Of a stretch of DNA of 64,000 bases, positions 42,875-52,777 are shown in pieces. The translations under genes and the position numbers were made by a program. The stretch's first letter is position 1; every line of letters starts with the position of its first letter. Under the pieces are notes generated by a model that was given only the letters and a program-made list of their open reading frames with translations, did not search any database and was not told the origin of the DNA. This stretch comes from an uncultured Flavobacteriaceae bacterium (GTDB lineage: Bacteria; Bacteroidota; Bacteroidia; Flavobacteriales; Flavobacteriaceae): positions 62,001 to 126,000 of the forward strand of contig CALDYU010000025.1 of NCBI GenBank assembly GCA_937944485.1. The letters run 5' to 3'.

Positions 42875-43312
42875 GTGAAAAATATTGCCCCAATTCAAAT
42901 AGAACAATCATTTAAAGCTTCCGTTGAAACAGTGTGGGAAGCCATTACCGATGTTAACCAAATGCAACAATGGTATTTTCCCAATATTCCTGATTTCAAA
43001 ACTGAAATCGATTTTGAAACACGCTTTCTCATTCAAAATGAAGGGCGGAATTTCACACATATCTGGAAAGTTAAAGAAATTGAACCTTACAAAGTAATTG
43101 GCTATAGTTGGAATTTTGAAGAGTACGCCGGCGAAGGACACACTACCTTTAAAATCGTAAAAAAAGATGGGGAGACGCTTTTAACCTTAAAGAGCATTGT
43201 CATTGAACCATTTCCTGAAGACATTCTAGAATTCAAAAGAGAAAGTGGTCAAGCTGGTTGGGAGTATTTGATCAATCAAAGTCTGGTCAGCTTTTTGAAA
43301 AATAAGCAGTAG
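42875..43312 (+). CDS. SRPBCC / AHSA1-like domain protein
   Basis: 145 residues, GTG start. It begins IEQSFKASVETVWEAITDVNQMQQWYFPN, the usual first strand and helix of AHSA1-type START-like domains, continues with HIWKVKEIEPYKVIGYSW, and ends with a long helix (GWEYLINQSLVSFLKNK). These proteins bind hydrophobic ligands or help folding; function here is unknown. Cytoplasmic. Starts 5 bp after the amidohydrolase gene, so same transcript. Confidence 0.88.
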   Translation: MKNIAPIQIEQSFKASVETVWEAITDVNQMQQWYFPNIPDFKTEIDFETRFLIQNEGRNFTHIWKVKEIEPYKVIGYSWNFEEYAGEGHTTFKIVKKDGETLLTLKSIVIEPFPEDILEFKRESGQAGWEYLINQSLVSFLKNKQ

Positions 43313-43381
43313 AAATCTAAAAAAGAAGTCCCCCCTTTAATTGTTATATTAGTTACATAAATAACTTAAGAATACTTTAAT

Positions 43382-44932
43382 ATGAAAAAAGGACTACTCA
43401 CTTACGCATGTCTGCTTTTTATTGGCCTAGCATTTTCGCAAACAAAAGAGGAAATTGTTGAAGCCATACTGAAAGAGGCGAACGAAAATTCTCAATTAGA
43501 ACAATTGGCTTATGAATTGATGGACCTTAACGGGCCTCGATTGGTGGGTACTCCTCAAATGAAATCTGCACATGACTGGGCAGTGAATACCTATAAAAAA
43601 TGGGGAATAGCCGCTGAAAATCAAAAATGGGGCACATGGCGTGGCTGGGAACGTGGCATCACTCATGTTGATATGATTTCGCCTCGAGTGGCTTCATTGC
43701 ATGCTACACAATTAGCTTGGAATCCTGGAACTGGTATAAAAGGAATAACAGCTTCTTTAATTACACTACCTACAGTTACGGACTCCCTTGCTTTCGCTAA
43801 GTGGCTACCTGAAGTTAAAGGAAAAATAGTATTGGTAAGTATGTTACAACCTACTGGAAGGCCTGACTACAACTGGGAGGAGTTCGCTACAGAAGAATCT
43901 TTTGAAAAAATGAAATCTGATAGAAGGGCCATTGAAAAAGCATGGCGCGACAATATGAAGAACACGGGCTATACCAGTAGAACGATTAATGCAGCCTTAG
44001 AAAAGGCAGGTGCTGTTGGTATTGCACAATCACGTTGGTCAAAAGCTTTCGGTGCCAATAAAATTTTTAGCGCAAATACCAAAAAGGTTCCAGTAGTTGA
44101 TATCTCATTAGAAGATTACGGTATGCTTTATCGCATGGTCGAAAACGGTGCTCAACCTCAAATTAGAATCGTAGCAGAATCGAAAGAATTAGGTGAGGTT
44201 CCAACTTTTAATACCATTGCAACGATACCCGGCAAAGAGCTTCCTGATGAATATGTAATTCTTTCGGCCCATTTCGATTCTTGGGATGGTGGCACAGGAG
44301 CTACAGATAATGGCACAGGCACTATTATCATGTTAGAAGCCGCACGTATATTAAAGAAAGTGTATCCGAATCCTAAACGGACTATTCTTGTTGGGCATTG
44401 GGGCAGTGAAGAACAGGGCTTAAATGGTTCTCGAGCTTTTGTTGAAGATAATCCGAAAATTGTAGCAGGAATGCAGGCATTGTTCAACCAAGATAACGGA
44501 ACTGGTCGTGTGGTTAGACTTTCTGGGCAAGGTTTTTTACACGCCTATGATTATTTAGGGCGGTGGTTAGAAGCCGTACCAAAAGACATCACAAAGCATA
44601 TTGAAACTACTTTTCCAGGTTCCCCTGGAGGAGGGGGCTCGGACTATGCTTCTTTTGTAGCTGCTGGCGCTCCTGGGTTTTCATTAAGTTCGTTAAGTTG
44701 GAGTTATTGGAATTATACTTGGCACACCAATTTAGACACCTACGACAAGATTGTCTTTGACGATGTGCGTAACAATGCCATCCTTACTGCTATTTTAACC
44801 TATATGGCTAGTGAAGATCCCGAAAAAACATCACGCGAAAAAGCAACTCTGATTGGTAAAAGTCGGCGTACAGGCCAACCTTTGAAATGGCCAAAACAAC
44901 GCTCACCGAATCGAAAAGGAGGTTTAGATTAA
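43382..44932 (+). CDS. M28-family metallopeptidase, carboxypeptidase-Q-like, secreted
   Basis: 516 residues. The signal peptide ends at AFSQ. An N-terminal part with MDLNGPRLVGTPQMKSAHDWA leads to a PA-like insert, then the zinc core: His297 and Asp299 in SAHFDSWDGG, bridging Asp in GATDNGTG, and the Glu pair in GHWGSEEQGLNGSRAF. The final metal-ligand His is probably in YTWHTNLDTYD. It removes single amino acids or dipeptides in the periplasm or outside. Stand-alone, with a 69-bp upstream gap. Confidence 0.93.
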   Translation: MKKGLLTYACLLFIGLAFSQTKEEIVEAILKEANENSQLEQLAYELMDLNGPRLVGTPQMKSAHDWAVNTYKKWGIAAENQKWGTWRGWERGITHVDMISPRVASLHATQLAWNPGTGIKGITASLITLPTVTDSLAFAKWLPEVKGKIVLVSMLQPTGRPDYNWEEFATEESFEKMKSDRRAIEKAWRDNMKNTGYTSRTINAALEKAGAVGIAQSRWSKAFGANKIFSANTKKVPVVDISLEDYGMLYRMVENGAQPQIRIVAESKELGEVPTFNTIATIPGKELPDEYVILSAHFDSWDGGTGATDNGTGTIIMLEAARILKKVYPNPKRTILVGHWGSEEQGLNGSRAFVEDNPKIVAGMQALFNQDNGTGRVVRLSGQGFLHAYDYLGRWLEAVPKDITKHIETTFPGSPGGGGSDYASFVAAGAPGFSLSSLSWSYWNYTWHTNLDTYDKIVFDDVRNNAILTAILTYMASEDPEKTSREKATLIGKSRRTGQPLKWPKQRSPNRKGGLD

Positions 44933-45080
44933 GCCTAATTTTCAGAGCTAAATCCTTCACAAGATTTTTCCTAAGTCAGAATTAAGAAAATAGAAAGTGA
45001 AAGAAAAATCGTCATAGCGTGATTGTTTGAAAAAGAGAAATTAAATAGATGTTCTTCTAAAAATAAATTTCTAATCACGC

Positions 45081-45098
45081 ATCCGTTTGTAAACGGAT
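45081..45098. promoter_or_regulatory. 8-bp inverted repeat, possible operator
   Basis: ATCCGTTT, GT, AAACGGAT: a perfect dyad with a 2-bp centre, 33 bp upstream of the next ATG, in the promoter zone of the DUF6265-like gene. Confidence 0.45.
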
Positions 45099-45131
45099 AT
45101 TTTGTACCTTAATTCCCTAAATAAAGCACCC

Positions 45132-45626
45132 ATGAAACAGTTACTACTAATCTTCTTTATTGCAACTGCCTGTTCTGCTCAAAATACACTTTCAATGAAA
45201 GAAGGTGACACTTCGCCTGAAGCCGACTTATCGCAAATTGCTTGGATGGAAGGCCATTGGAAAGGGGAAGCTTTCGGTGGCATTACTGAAGAAATATGGA
45301 GTCCGCCATTAGGTGATTCTATGATGTTTTCTTTTAAATTAGTTGCCGATGGCAAAGTGGTTTTTTATGAATTGGGACATATTCGCGCTGTTGATAGCAC
45401 CTTAATATTTGAATTAAAACATTTTGGAAGCGATCTTAAAGGTTGGGAAGAAAAAGATGAAGTACAAAGATTCAAGCTAATTAAAGTAGCCGAAAATCGT
45501 TTGTATTTTGAAGGTTTTACTTTTGAAAGAATAAGCGATAACGAAATTAATATATACGGTCTTATCCATCAAGAAAATGGAACATTAGAAGAAGTAACCT
45601 TCCATTATAAAAAATCGGTCTTATGA
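45132..45626 (+). CDS. DUF6265-like lipocalin-type secreted protein
   Basis: 164 residues from ATG 45132; a TTG ten codons earlier is rejected because the ATG begins the signal peptide (KQLLLIFFIATACSAQ). The mature start LSQIAWMEGHWKGEAFGG and EEIWSPPLGDSMMFSF are typical of the DUF6265 family, a small beta barrel common in Bacteroidota. Function unknown; ligand binding is likely. The stop overlaps the next start (ATGA). Confidence 0.82.
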   Translation: MKQLLLIFFIATACSAQNTLSMKEGDTSPEADLSQIAWMEGHWKGEAFGGITEEIWSPPLGDSMMFSFKLVADGKVVFYELGHIRAVDSTLIFELKHFGSDLKGWEEKDEVQRFKLIKVAENRLYFEGFTFERISDNEINIYGLIHQENGTLEEVTFHYKKSVL

Positions 45627-45973
45627 AAAAGAACTGTGAAGAATGTGGTAATGAACTTATGGGTCGTAGCGATAAGAAATTTTGCTCTGACGGTTGCAGA
45701 AACGCTTTTCACAATAAGGTAAATCCTGAGAGTAGAAACCTCATTCGCAATATCAATAACCGCTTGCGAAAAAACTATCGCATTTTAGATAGTTATACCT
45801 TGAAAGATGGGAAAACCAAAACAACAAAAACCAGATTACTAGACAAAAACTTTGATTTCAATTTTATCACCAATCTGTATACCACCAAAAAAGGAACGAC
45901 CTACTATTTTCTATATGACCTTGGGTATCTTCCGCTAGACAATGATTACTATATGATTGTTAAACGCGAATAA
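45623..45973 (+). CDS. Small zinc-ribbon protein
   Basis: 116 residues. Four N-terminal cysteines in NCEECGNELMGRSDKKFCSDGCRN form a zinc-binding knuckle like that of DUF2116-type proteins. The basic middle (NRLRKNYRILDSY, KTKTTKTRLL) could touch nucleic acid. The rest is aromatic and beta-rich. Function unknown. Overlaps the upstream gene by four bases; the next gene begins 7 bp later. Confidence 0.8.
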   Translation: MKKNCEECGNELMGRSDKKFCSDGCRNAFHNKVNPESRNLIRNINNRLRKNYRILDSYTLKDGKTKTTKTRLLDKNFDFNFITNLYTTKKGTTYYFLYDLGYLPLDNDYYMIVKRE

Positions 45974-45980
45974 TAAATAT

Positions 45981-46985
45981 ATGCAGCGTATTTGTGTATT
46001 ACTTTTTGCCATAAGCACTATTCCATTATCTGGACAGTATACCTCAACGAAAGTTGAAGATTTTAATAAAGACGGCGTAGAAGATCGCCTAAATTGTTCG
46101 TACGAGATCGGCAATAGTTTTGGAGGCGGTGATTGCAGTATTACAGATGGTAAAACTAAAAACACCTTTAACTTAAATACCTACGCCTCTTTCAATCGAA
46201 TAAAAAAGCGTGTTTATGTAGCTACGGCACTACGTGAAAAGGAAAATGAATATTTTCTTTATACCCTTAAAAAAGAGATGTTGCCTATTTTTAGAGCCAC
46301 ACCAGATCAATCTTTATTATGGATTATTTATGCTGGACTTCATACGAATCAGCTTAGGGAAAGTACCTATTTTGATCTAAGGTTCAATCCAAAAATGGCT
46401 TGGCGCTATGAAGAACCTGAATTACCGTCAACCTACTTTATTGAAATGAACGCTGCGACTCTATCTAAAATAGTTAAAGAAGAGACCAATGCTCTTGTAA
46501 AGAAGAATCATACAAATAAAAAAGACTATTTAATGTATTTCGGAGATTCGCATTCTGATGCTACTTCCGAATCTTTATCAGGTTTTAATAGTGTTGCTAA
46601 AAATCAGTCTTATGAAATATTCAAAACCAAACACGGTGTTCTTGTTAAAAAAGGAGCTACTTACAAATGGTTATTCGTCACCGATATAGATATTAACGAC
46701 GCCCCTGAAAAAATGCGCTGGGCTTCCATTGAAGATGTTATTTTACATGATAAATATGTTATTTTCAAACAAAATGTGATTCCACGTGATTTAGTTCACA
46801 TCTATATTATAAATATTGAAAGTGGCATTGGTGGTCGATTAAAATTAGACCATGATAAGCAATCGTATTCAAAAACTGATCTCATTATTATTAAAGATAA
46901 TAGCATTCAAATTGGTAGCACTACCAAAAAGAAGCGCTTTCCATTAACCGAAATAAAAGAAGCGCTTGACAAAGGTTTAAAGTAA
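45981..46985 (+). CDS. Secreted protein of unknown function
   Basis: 334 residues from ATG 45981 (signal peptide QRICVLLFAISTIPLSGQ); an in-frame TTG at 45957 inside the previous gene is less likely. One calcium-type loop, DFNKDGVEDRLN, follows directly after the signal peptide, resembling a single FG-GAP blade. The remainder has no known motif. Last of three tightly packed genes (45132-46985). Confidence 0.7.
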   Translation: MQRICVLLFAISTIPLSGQYTSTKVEDFNKDGVEDRLNCSYEIGNSFGGGDCSITDGKTKNTFNLNTYASFNRIKKRVYVATALREKENEYFLYTLKKEMLPIFRATPDQSLLWIIYAGLHTNQLRESTYFDLRFNPKMAWRYEEPELPSTYFIEMNAATLSKIVKEETNALVKKNHTNKKDYLMYFGDSHSDATSESLSGFNSVAKNQSYEIFKTKHGVLVKKGATYKWLFVTDIDINDAPEKMRWASIEDVILHDKYVIFKQNVIPRDLVHIYIINIESGIGGRLKLDHDKQSYSKTDLIIIKDNSIQIGSTTKKKRFPLTEIKEALDKGLK

Positions 46986-47007
46986 AACTGTCGTTTTTAC
47001 TTTAAAA

Positions 47008-47478
47008 TTACTTCCAATTGGCGCCACTTAGTTTCAAAGCCGCAACAACGATATCTTTTCTACTAATCTGTCCTACTAGGAGACCATCTTTCATCACAGG
47101 TAATCTGCGACGATTATTTTTATGAAAAATGCCGGCCACATCAAAAATGCTCATGTCATGTGGTATGGTATCTACGTTTTTGGTCATGAAATTCGCGACA
47201 CTCTTATCTAAAATGGGTTGATTAAAATAACGACTTTCAGAAATTTGCTTCATACAATCGGCCTCAGAAATAATCCCTACTAAAAAGCCATTGGAGTCTA
47301 AAACTGGCCCTCCTGAAATATTGTATTTCGTAAACTGTTCCATCACCTCTAGTATAGATTGTTCTGAAGTAAATGTCACTAATTTCTTGGTCATATAATC
47401 CGATACAAGAATGGGCGCATTATCTTCTTTTTTTGAAACTTTCTTAGCTCTAGGCCCCTGAAAACTCTTGATTCCCAT
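47008..47478 (-). CDS. CBS-domain pair protein
   Basis: 156 residues with two CBS domains: VSDYMTKKLVTFTSEQSILEVMEQF and GGPVLDSNGFLVGIISEADCMKQI form the first; ANFMTKNVDTIPHDMSIFDVAGIF and RRLPVMKDGLLVGQISRKDIVVA the second. CBS pairs bind adenine nucleotides and sense energy state. The N-terminal 20 residues are basic and unstructured. Stand-alone, converging on the upstream secreted-protein gene (23-bp gap). Confidence 0.92.
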   Translation of the reverse strand: MGIKSFQGPRAKKVSKKEDNAPILVSDYMTKKLVTFTSEQSILEVMEQFTKYNISGGPVLDSNGFLVGIISEADCMKQISESRYFNQPILDKSVANFMTKNVDTIPHDMSIFDVAGIFHKNNRRRLPVMKDGLLVGQISRKDIVVAALKLSGANWK

Positions 47479-47701
47479 ATGTTTATGATTTTAAACTATC
47501 TAAATTGATAGTGGAGGTGAATTACTAAATATAATAAAAAAACTATTGCAATTAACATTTATTCGATGTACAGCTTACAGGTTTTGCAATCTTTCAGCGT
47601 ATCAAAATATAGTAACTAACAACTACTTAATTGCCAAACTATCTTTTCTAAACCTAAATACGCATAGAATTTTATACATTTAGACCACCAAGCAAATCGT
47701 G

Positions 47702-49984
47702 ATGAAAAGATTTACTACAATTCTTACCGCTTTAATACTTCTCTTAGCTATTTATTGGAGTTTTAGAGCATTAATGCCCCAATATAAGCCCAATGCTTCA
47801 AGTGCTATGACTTCTTTTTCTACAGACTTAGCGTTACAACATGTAAAACGGATTTCTGAAAAACCACATGCAGTTGGTTTTGAAGGGCATGCAGAGGTGC
47901 GAGAATATATTGTAGCTGAATTAGAAAAAATGGGGCTCGAAACGACAATTCAAGAGGGATATACTGCTGGGGACTGGGGCAATTTAAGTAAGGCTGTGAA
48001 TATTTTAGCCAGAATTAAAGGTTCTGAGTCTGGAAAAGCCTTAATGCTCTTATCGCATTATGATAGTGGCCCGCATTCCTCATACGGCGCTAGTGATGCT
48101 GGTAGTGGAGTTGCTACTATTTTAGAAGGAATTAGAGCCTTCAAAGCCAGTAATTCGAAGCCAAAAAATGATATTATTATCTTAATTACCGATGCCGAAG
48201 AGTTAGGCCTTAATGGGGCTGACCTTTTTGTTAAAGAGCACCCCTGGAAAAATGATGTTGGACTTGTCTTAAATTTTGAGGCACGTGGAAGTGGTGGACC
48301 AAGTTATATGCTTATTGAAACCAATCGCGGTAATGCTACTTTGATCAAAGAATTTACCAAGGCAAATCCTGAATACCCCGTTGCAAATTCACTGGCTTAT
48401 AGTATTTATAAAATGTTACCCAACGATACCGATTTAACCGTATTTCGTGAAGATGGTGATATCGAAGGGTTCAACTTTGCATTTATTGATGACCATTTTG
48501 ATTACCATACTGCTAAAGACAGCTACGATCGTTTAGATAAAAATACGTTAGCGCATCAAGGCAGCTATTTAATGCCTTTGCTTCATCATTTTAGTAATGC
48601 CGATTTGAACACCTTAAAAAGTGTTGATGATTCCATTTATTTTAATGTCTCTTTTTTCAAATTGGTCTCCTACCCTTTTGAATGGATATGGCCCATGTTC
48701 GGTATTGCAATAGTTTGTTTTATACTTCTTTTAATACATGGCTTACGCAAGAAGACCTTAAGTCTAAAGCAAATTGGAAAAGGAGCACTTCCCATGCTTT
48801 TAGCACTTATCATCAATGGAATACTAGGGTATTTTTCTTGGTCTATTTTAAAATGGATGTATCCCGCTTATAAAGATATGCTACACGGTTTTACCTATAA
48901 TGGGCATACTTATATTTTCGCTTTTGTTTTTGTCTCTATTGCGGTTTGTTTCTGGATGTATAGCAAATTTAACAAAGTCACTACAGCGAATTTATTAGTT
49001 GCTCCAATGACACTGTGGCTGATTATATGTGGACTTGTAAGTCACTTTTTATCTGGTGCCAGTTTCTTTGTTATTCCAGTTTTCGCTGTTTTAGCAGCAT
49101 TTATGGTTCTTATCAATCAAGAAAAGCCCAATCCCTATTTACTTACATTTTTGAGCTTGCCCGCCATAGGTATCTATGCACCTTTTATAAAAATGTTTCC
49201 CGTGGGTCTAGGGCTTAAAATGATGATCGCCACAACCCTTTTTGTAACCTTAACCTTCTATTTGTTACTGCCGGTGTTTGGATTTTATCAAAAGAAAAAA
49301 AGATGGGCTTTTTTGGCTATTTTGCTGTTCTTCGGAAGTATGATTGCTGCGCATTTCAATGCAGGTTTCGATAAAAACAAACCAAAACCTACAAGCCTAT
49401 TATATGTGCTAAATGCAGATACGAACAAAGCACTATGGGCCACCTATGAGAACACCATTTCAGATTGGACAGCCCAATACCTAGGCAGTAATAAATCAAA
49501 ACCAAAAAAACTGTCTGAAAAAACGATCAGTAGTAAATATAGCTCTGGATTTACCTATGTTTCTGAGGCTCCGATAAAAGATATAACCCCAATGAAGATT
49601 GAAAAAACACGAGATACAGTTATTGGTGATTCCCGATGGCTAGATATCTGTATCACCCCGCAACGTCACGTAAACCGCCTAGAAATTTTCACCAACACCA
49701 ATGTGCAATCAGCAGTTGTCAATACGGTGCAACTCTCTGATTACTTTCTTGAAAATAGAGGTCGTGGAAAACTTTTAACTCATTACATAAGCAATAATGA
49801 GTATACAGATTTACAACTAAGTATTCCTAAAGATGCTGTTTTAGAATTGACTTTATATGAAGCTTCAAATGATTTGCTCAGTAATTCTCAATTCACAATT
49901 CCGGCAAGACCTGAGAAATATATACCTATGCCATTTATACTAAATGATGCAGTATTAGTTACAAAAACAGTGCGATTTGAATAA
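47702..49984 (+). CDS. M28 metallopeptidase with multi-pass C-terminal membrane domain
   Basis: 760 residues from ATG 47702 (a GTG one codon earlier is possible). An N-terminal membrane anchor (TTILTALILLLAIYWSF) is followed by a periplasmic M28 zinc core: LLSHYDSGPHSSYGASDAGSG supplies His/Asp ligands and ITDAEELGLNGADLF the Glu pair. From about residue 320 there are roughly eight membrane helices, then a soluble tail of about 180 residues. The layout matches eukaryotic ERMP1/FXNA-like and bacterial homologues. Probably an aminopeptidase in the inner membrane. Its end overlaps the next gene by 8 bp. Confidence 0.9.
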   Translation: MKRFTTILTALILLLAIYWSFRALMPQYKPNASSAMTSFSTDLALQHVKRISEKPHAVGFEGHAEVREYIVAELEKMGLETTIQEGYTAGDWGNLSKAVNILARIKGSESGKALMLLSHYDSGPHSSYGASDAGSGVATILEGIRAFKASNSKPKNDIIILITDAEELGLNGADLFVKEHPWKNDVGLVLNFEARGSGGPSYMLIETNRGNATLIKEFTKANPEYPVANSLAYSIYKMLPNDTDLTVFREDGDIEGFNFAFIDDHFDYHTAKDSYDRLDKNTLAHQGSYLMPLLHHFSNADLNTLKSVDDSIYFNVSFFKLVSYPFEWIWPMFGIAIVCFILLLIHGLRKKTLSLKQIGKGALPMLLALIINGILGYFSWSILKWMYPAYKDMLHGFTYNGHTYIFAFVFVSIAVCFWMYSKFNKVTTANLLVAPMTLWLIICGLVSHFLSGASFFVIPVFAVLAAFMVLINQEKPNPYLLTFLSLPAIGIYAPFIKMFPVGLGLKMMIATTLFVTLTFYLLLPVFGFYQKKKRWAFLAILLFFGSMIAAHFNAGFDKNKPKPTSLLYVLNADTNKALWATYENTISDWTAQYLGSNKSKPKKLSEKTISSKYSSGFTYVSEAPIKDITPMKIEKTRDTVIGDSRWLDICITPQRHVNRLEIFTNTNVQSAVVNTVQLSDYFLENRGRGKLLTHYISNNEYTDLQLSIPKDAVLELTLYEASNDLLSNSQFTIPARPEKYIPMPFILNDAVLVTKTVRFE

Positions 49985-50780
49985 AATAGTCGGTGTGATG
50001 GGTTGCGGTTGGTTGGGCTTTCCTTTGGCTGAGTCTTTAGTAGCTTCAAACTACACCGTTCGTGGTAGTACAACATCGTCTGAAAAGTATAAACTACTTC
50101 GTAAACAAGGAATTGAGCCCCATCTTATTACACTTTTTGAAACTACCATCGAAGGAAATATTACTAGTTTTTTACAAAACCTAGATGTTCTTATTCTGAA
50201 TATTCCTCCGAAACTTAGAGGGGGTAGTAATGAAAATTACGTTAACAAAATAAAATTGTTACATCAAAAAGTGCTGCAATATGAAGTGCGAAAGATCATT
50301 TTTGTAAGTAGCACCTCTATCTATGGCAATGTAGCCGGTGAAGTTAACGAAGCAACTTTACCGAAACCATCTACGGCATCTGGCGAACAACTTTTGGCTG
50401 CTGAAAAAATATTTAGAAATGATACAACCTTAAACACTACAATTATACGTTTCGGAGGTTTAATTGGCCATGATCGTCATCCGATTAATATGTTGTCAGG
50501 TAGAAAAAGTTTAACGAATGGTAATGCTCCAGTAAACTTAATCCATCGCAAAGATTGTATCCGAATTATTACAGCTGTGATATCAAAGTCTTGGTGGAAC
50601 GAAATCATAAACGGGGTATATCCTATTCATCCATCTAAAAAAGAATATTATACAAAATTAGCAAAAGAAAGAGGACTGCCCGCACCCCATTATAGCGAGG
50701 AAAATTCAAAAAAAGGCAAAATCGTACATGCAAACACCCTGTTAAACGTTAAAAACTTCAAATTCAATACCTCGCCTTAG
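49977..50780 (+). CDS. NAD(P)-binding SDR/epimerase-like protein (YeeZ-like)
   Basis: 267 residues with a TTG start at 49977 that overlaps the preceding stop. The start is chosen because the first Rossmann strand (KIVGVMGCGWLG) would be cut if the ATG at 49998 were used. The dinucleotide motif is G-x-G-x-x-G. FVSSTSIYGNVAGEVNE is the strand and Tyr region of extended SDRs, though the usual YxxxK is degenerate. Substrate unknown; oxidoreductase or epimerase on a sugar nucleotide is the generic prediction. Cytoplasmic. Confidence 0.85.
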   Translation: MNKIVGVMGCGWLGFPLAESLVASNYTVRGSTTSSEKYKLLRKQGIEPHLITLFETTIEGNITSFLQNLDVLILNIPPKLRGGSNENYVNKIKLLHQKVLQYEVRKIIFVSSTSIYGNVAGEVNEATLPKPSTASGEQLLAAEKIFRNDTTLNTTIIRFGGLIGHDRHPINMLSGRKSLTNGNAPVNLIHRKDCIRIITAVISKSWWNEIINGVYPIHPSKKEYYTKLAKERGLPAPHYSEENSKKGKIVHANTLLNVKNFKFNTSP

Positions 50781-50895
50781 AAGCACTTCGCATCATTATT
50801 TTAGTTTTTTACAACAAAGTAAGGATTATACTGTTAATTTTTTATGTTTTAGAGGCATTTTGAACTAACTTGATAGGAGACAAAACATATTTGCC

Positions 50896-51270
50896 ATGAA
50901 AAATTCAAATTTAAAAGGGCGAATACTACAGGAAATGAATACATTAATCGTTAAAAGTTGTCTGGGACAAAAGATTACTTTAAACGATGAAAATCTACAT
51001 ATAGCAATTTTACGAAATCATTATAACGCTGCCGATGTTGCCATCGATTATCATCGCAGAAGAGTTGAAATGGATCTCGTTTTAGATGATCGCAACTACG
51101 ACCCCAAAATGATAAACCTAGAAATGGCAACGTTAAGGGCGAATTTATGGTTTAGAAATCTTCGTGATTTTCTGAAATCATGCCTTGATAAAGATACACG
51201 CAGCATCGCTTATTACGCTACTTTGATTCGCACGTACACCAATAAAAATATACCTATTATGTCCATTTAA
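50896..51270 (+). CDS. Small helical protein of unknown function
   Basis: 124 residues, rich in basic residues, no signal peptide. The segments HYNAADVAIDYHRRRVEMDLVLD and NLWFRNLRDFLKSCLDKDT suggest a helical bundle. No family recognised. It has its own 115-bp upstream gap and a clear terminator after it, so it is a single-gene unit. Confidence 0.7.
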   Translation: MKNSNLKGRILQEMNTLIVKSCLGQKITLNDENLHIAILRNHYNAADVAIDYHRRRVEMDLVLDDRNYDPKMINLEMATLRANLWFRNLRDFLKSCLDKDTRSIAYYATLIRTYTNKNIPIMSI

Positions 51271-51298
51271 TTCATTTTAAACGGAATATCAACAAAAT

Positions 51299-51322
51299 AA
51301 AAGTGCTTTTTCAAGCACTTTT
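51299..51322 (+). terminator. Rho-independent terminator
   Basis: AAAAGTGCTT (51299-51308) pairs perfectly with AAGCACTTTT (51313-51322), loop TTTC, followed by ATTGTTTG. Confidence 0.85.
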
Positions 51323-51439
51323 ATTGTTTGCTACAACCCGTAATTACAATGGCTATAGCTATTTAAAGGTTTCCTTAACAGCTTACTACAGATAATTTTT
51401 ATAGTTTAGCGCACCAAATTTCAACTAAATCGGAATACA

Positions 51440-52144
51440 ATGAAAAAAATTGTTTTAGCACTTATAGCAGTTATGGGTTTCTCAGGTGCCGCCCAAACCC
51501 AAACAGAATTACAAAAACACTACGAGGGATTTTATAAAGAGATGCGATTACAAGGCGACGTAAGTGGTGTTATAAATGCACTCACTCACCTCAACGTTAT
51601 TTCACCATCAAGCCAACGTAGAGATACCTTAGCATACATATATGCAAACAACAATCAACATGTGCAAGCATTGAATACTATTGGAATTGAAAAAAACCAA
51701 ACAGATTCAGATCTTGCCGTTCAAGTGAAAGCAATTTCGTTAAAAGCGATTAATCAACCCAAACGAGCACTTGAACATTTTGAAGTACTCTTTACAAGAA
51801 ATCCGAATGCCTATTTAGCTTATGAATTGGCAGATTTGAAAATTCAAACAGGAGATAATGCTGGGGCAGAAAAGAATATTGAATATGGTATTGCCAATGT
51901 TAAAGATGATATGAAATATGCCTTTTATGAAAGACAACAACCTTATGAGGTTCCATTAAAGGCCGCTTTTTTACATTTAAAAGCTTTAATGCAGTATAAC
52001 AAAGACAAAAGTAATATTGATGCGGCTGTGGCTTTAATCGACGAAGCTTTAAAAATTGACCCTAATTTTAATTTGGCAAGTTTAAGTAAGCAAGCTTTAA
52101 CCTCTAGAAAAGAAGAAGCTGATACTACAGGAACTAAAAATTAA
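51440..52144 (+). CDS. Periplasmic TPR-repeat protein
   Basis: 234 residues. A signal peptide (KKIVLALIAVMGFSGAAQ) precedes helical pairs with TPR character: AISLKAINQPKRALEHFEVLF, NAYLAYELADLKIQTGDNAGAEKNIEYG and AVALIDEALKIDPNFNLASL. These form a scaffold for protein contacts in the periplasm. Single gene ended by a strong terminator. The partner is unknown. Confidence 0.85.
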   Translation: MKKIVLALIAVMGFSGAAQTQTELQKHYEGFYKEMRLQGDVSGVINALTHLNVISPSSQRRDTLAYIYANNNQHVQALNTIGIEKNQTDSDLAVQVKAISLKAINQPKRALEHFEVLFTRNPNAYLAYELADLKIQTGDNAGAEKNIEYGIANVKDDMKYAFYERQQPYEVPLKAAFLHLKALMQYNKDKSNIDAAVALIDEALKIDPNFNLASLSKQALTSRKEEADTTGTKN

Positions 52145-52166
52145 TTAAAGACTACCCTTATACGAA

Positions 52167-52189
52167 AAGGCGAGCATTTAGCTCGCCTT
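52167..52189 (+). terminator. Strong rho-independent terminator
   Basis: A GC-rich 9-bp stem, AAGGCGAGC (52167-52175) with GCTCGCCTT (52181-52189), is followed by a long T run. Confidence 0.95.
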
Positions 52190-52217
52190 TTTTTTATGGT
52201 AACAATACAATAGCCCA

Positions 52218-52712
52218 CTATTCGTCTTCTAATAATTCTTCTAAATTCATAGTATTACTCGTAATGGTATTACATTGCTCAATAATGGCATTCAGCGCAT
52301 CAATCATTTGCACTACAGAATTACTAGCATCGATACTATATATTAAATCTCCCTTTGTCTTTAAAAGGTAGGTATGAAAAACCTTTTGTCTGCTTTTTAT
52401 TTGCGGAATATCAAATTCTTCTGGATAAATACTGGTTTGTAACTCTTTTTGTTTCTCAATTAAATTTTCAAGCGCCAATGATAAATCTTCGGTATTGCTA
52501 ACATCGTAAATAGCATTAAAACTATTTTGCAAGGCTTTAAATTCAGGCCAATTGTTAATTATTTTTGCAGCTTCACCCTTAAACTTAGTGATTTCCGGCC
52601 ATTTTTGAGTAGAAATTTCAAAAGATGTACTTTCTTGAACTTTCTCGCCTTTCTTGGTGGTACATGCCAGAAATACAAACAAAAAGACAAGAATATAGAA
52701 CGATTTAAGCAT
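52218..52712 (-). CDS. Lipoprotein of unknown function
   Basis: 164 residues, with a lipobox VFLAC (Cys17) after a strong hydrophobic stretch. The mature part is helical (WPEFKALQNSFNAIYDV, LENLIEKQKELQTSIYP) and ends in the acidic tail LEELLEDE. No family is recognised. It converges on the TPR gene and is divergent from tdh across 65 bp. Confidence 0.72.
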   Translation of the reverse strand: MLKSFYILVFLFVFLACTTKKGEKVQESTSFEISTQKWPEITKFKGEAAKIINNWPEFKALQNSFNAIYDVSNTEDLSLALENLIEKQKELQTSIYPEEFDIPQIKSRQKVFHTYLLKTKGDLIYSIDASNSVVQMIDALNAIIEQCNTITSNTMNLEELLEDE

Positions 52713-52742
52713 GCAACGAATTTACACATTTTAATAAAAAGC

Positions 52743-52750
52743 TATCTTTG
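52743..52750 (+). promoter_or_regulatory. Bacteroidota promoter of the threonine dehydrogenase gene
   Basis: TATCTTTG is a full TAnnTTTG -7 match 27 bp before the ATG; TTTA at 52721-52724 is a plausible -33 with 18-bp spacing. Confidence 0.6.
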
Positions 52751-52777
52751 CCCTAGGTTTTATTTAACTCGGTTTTA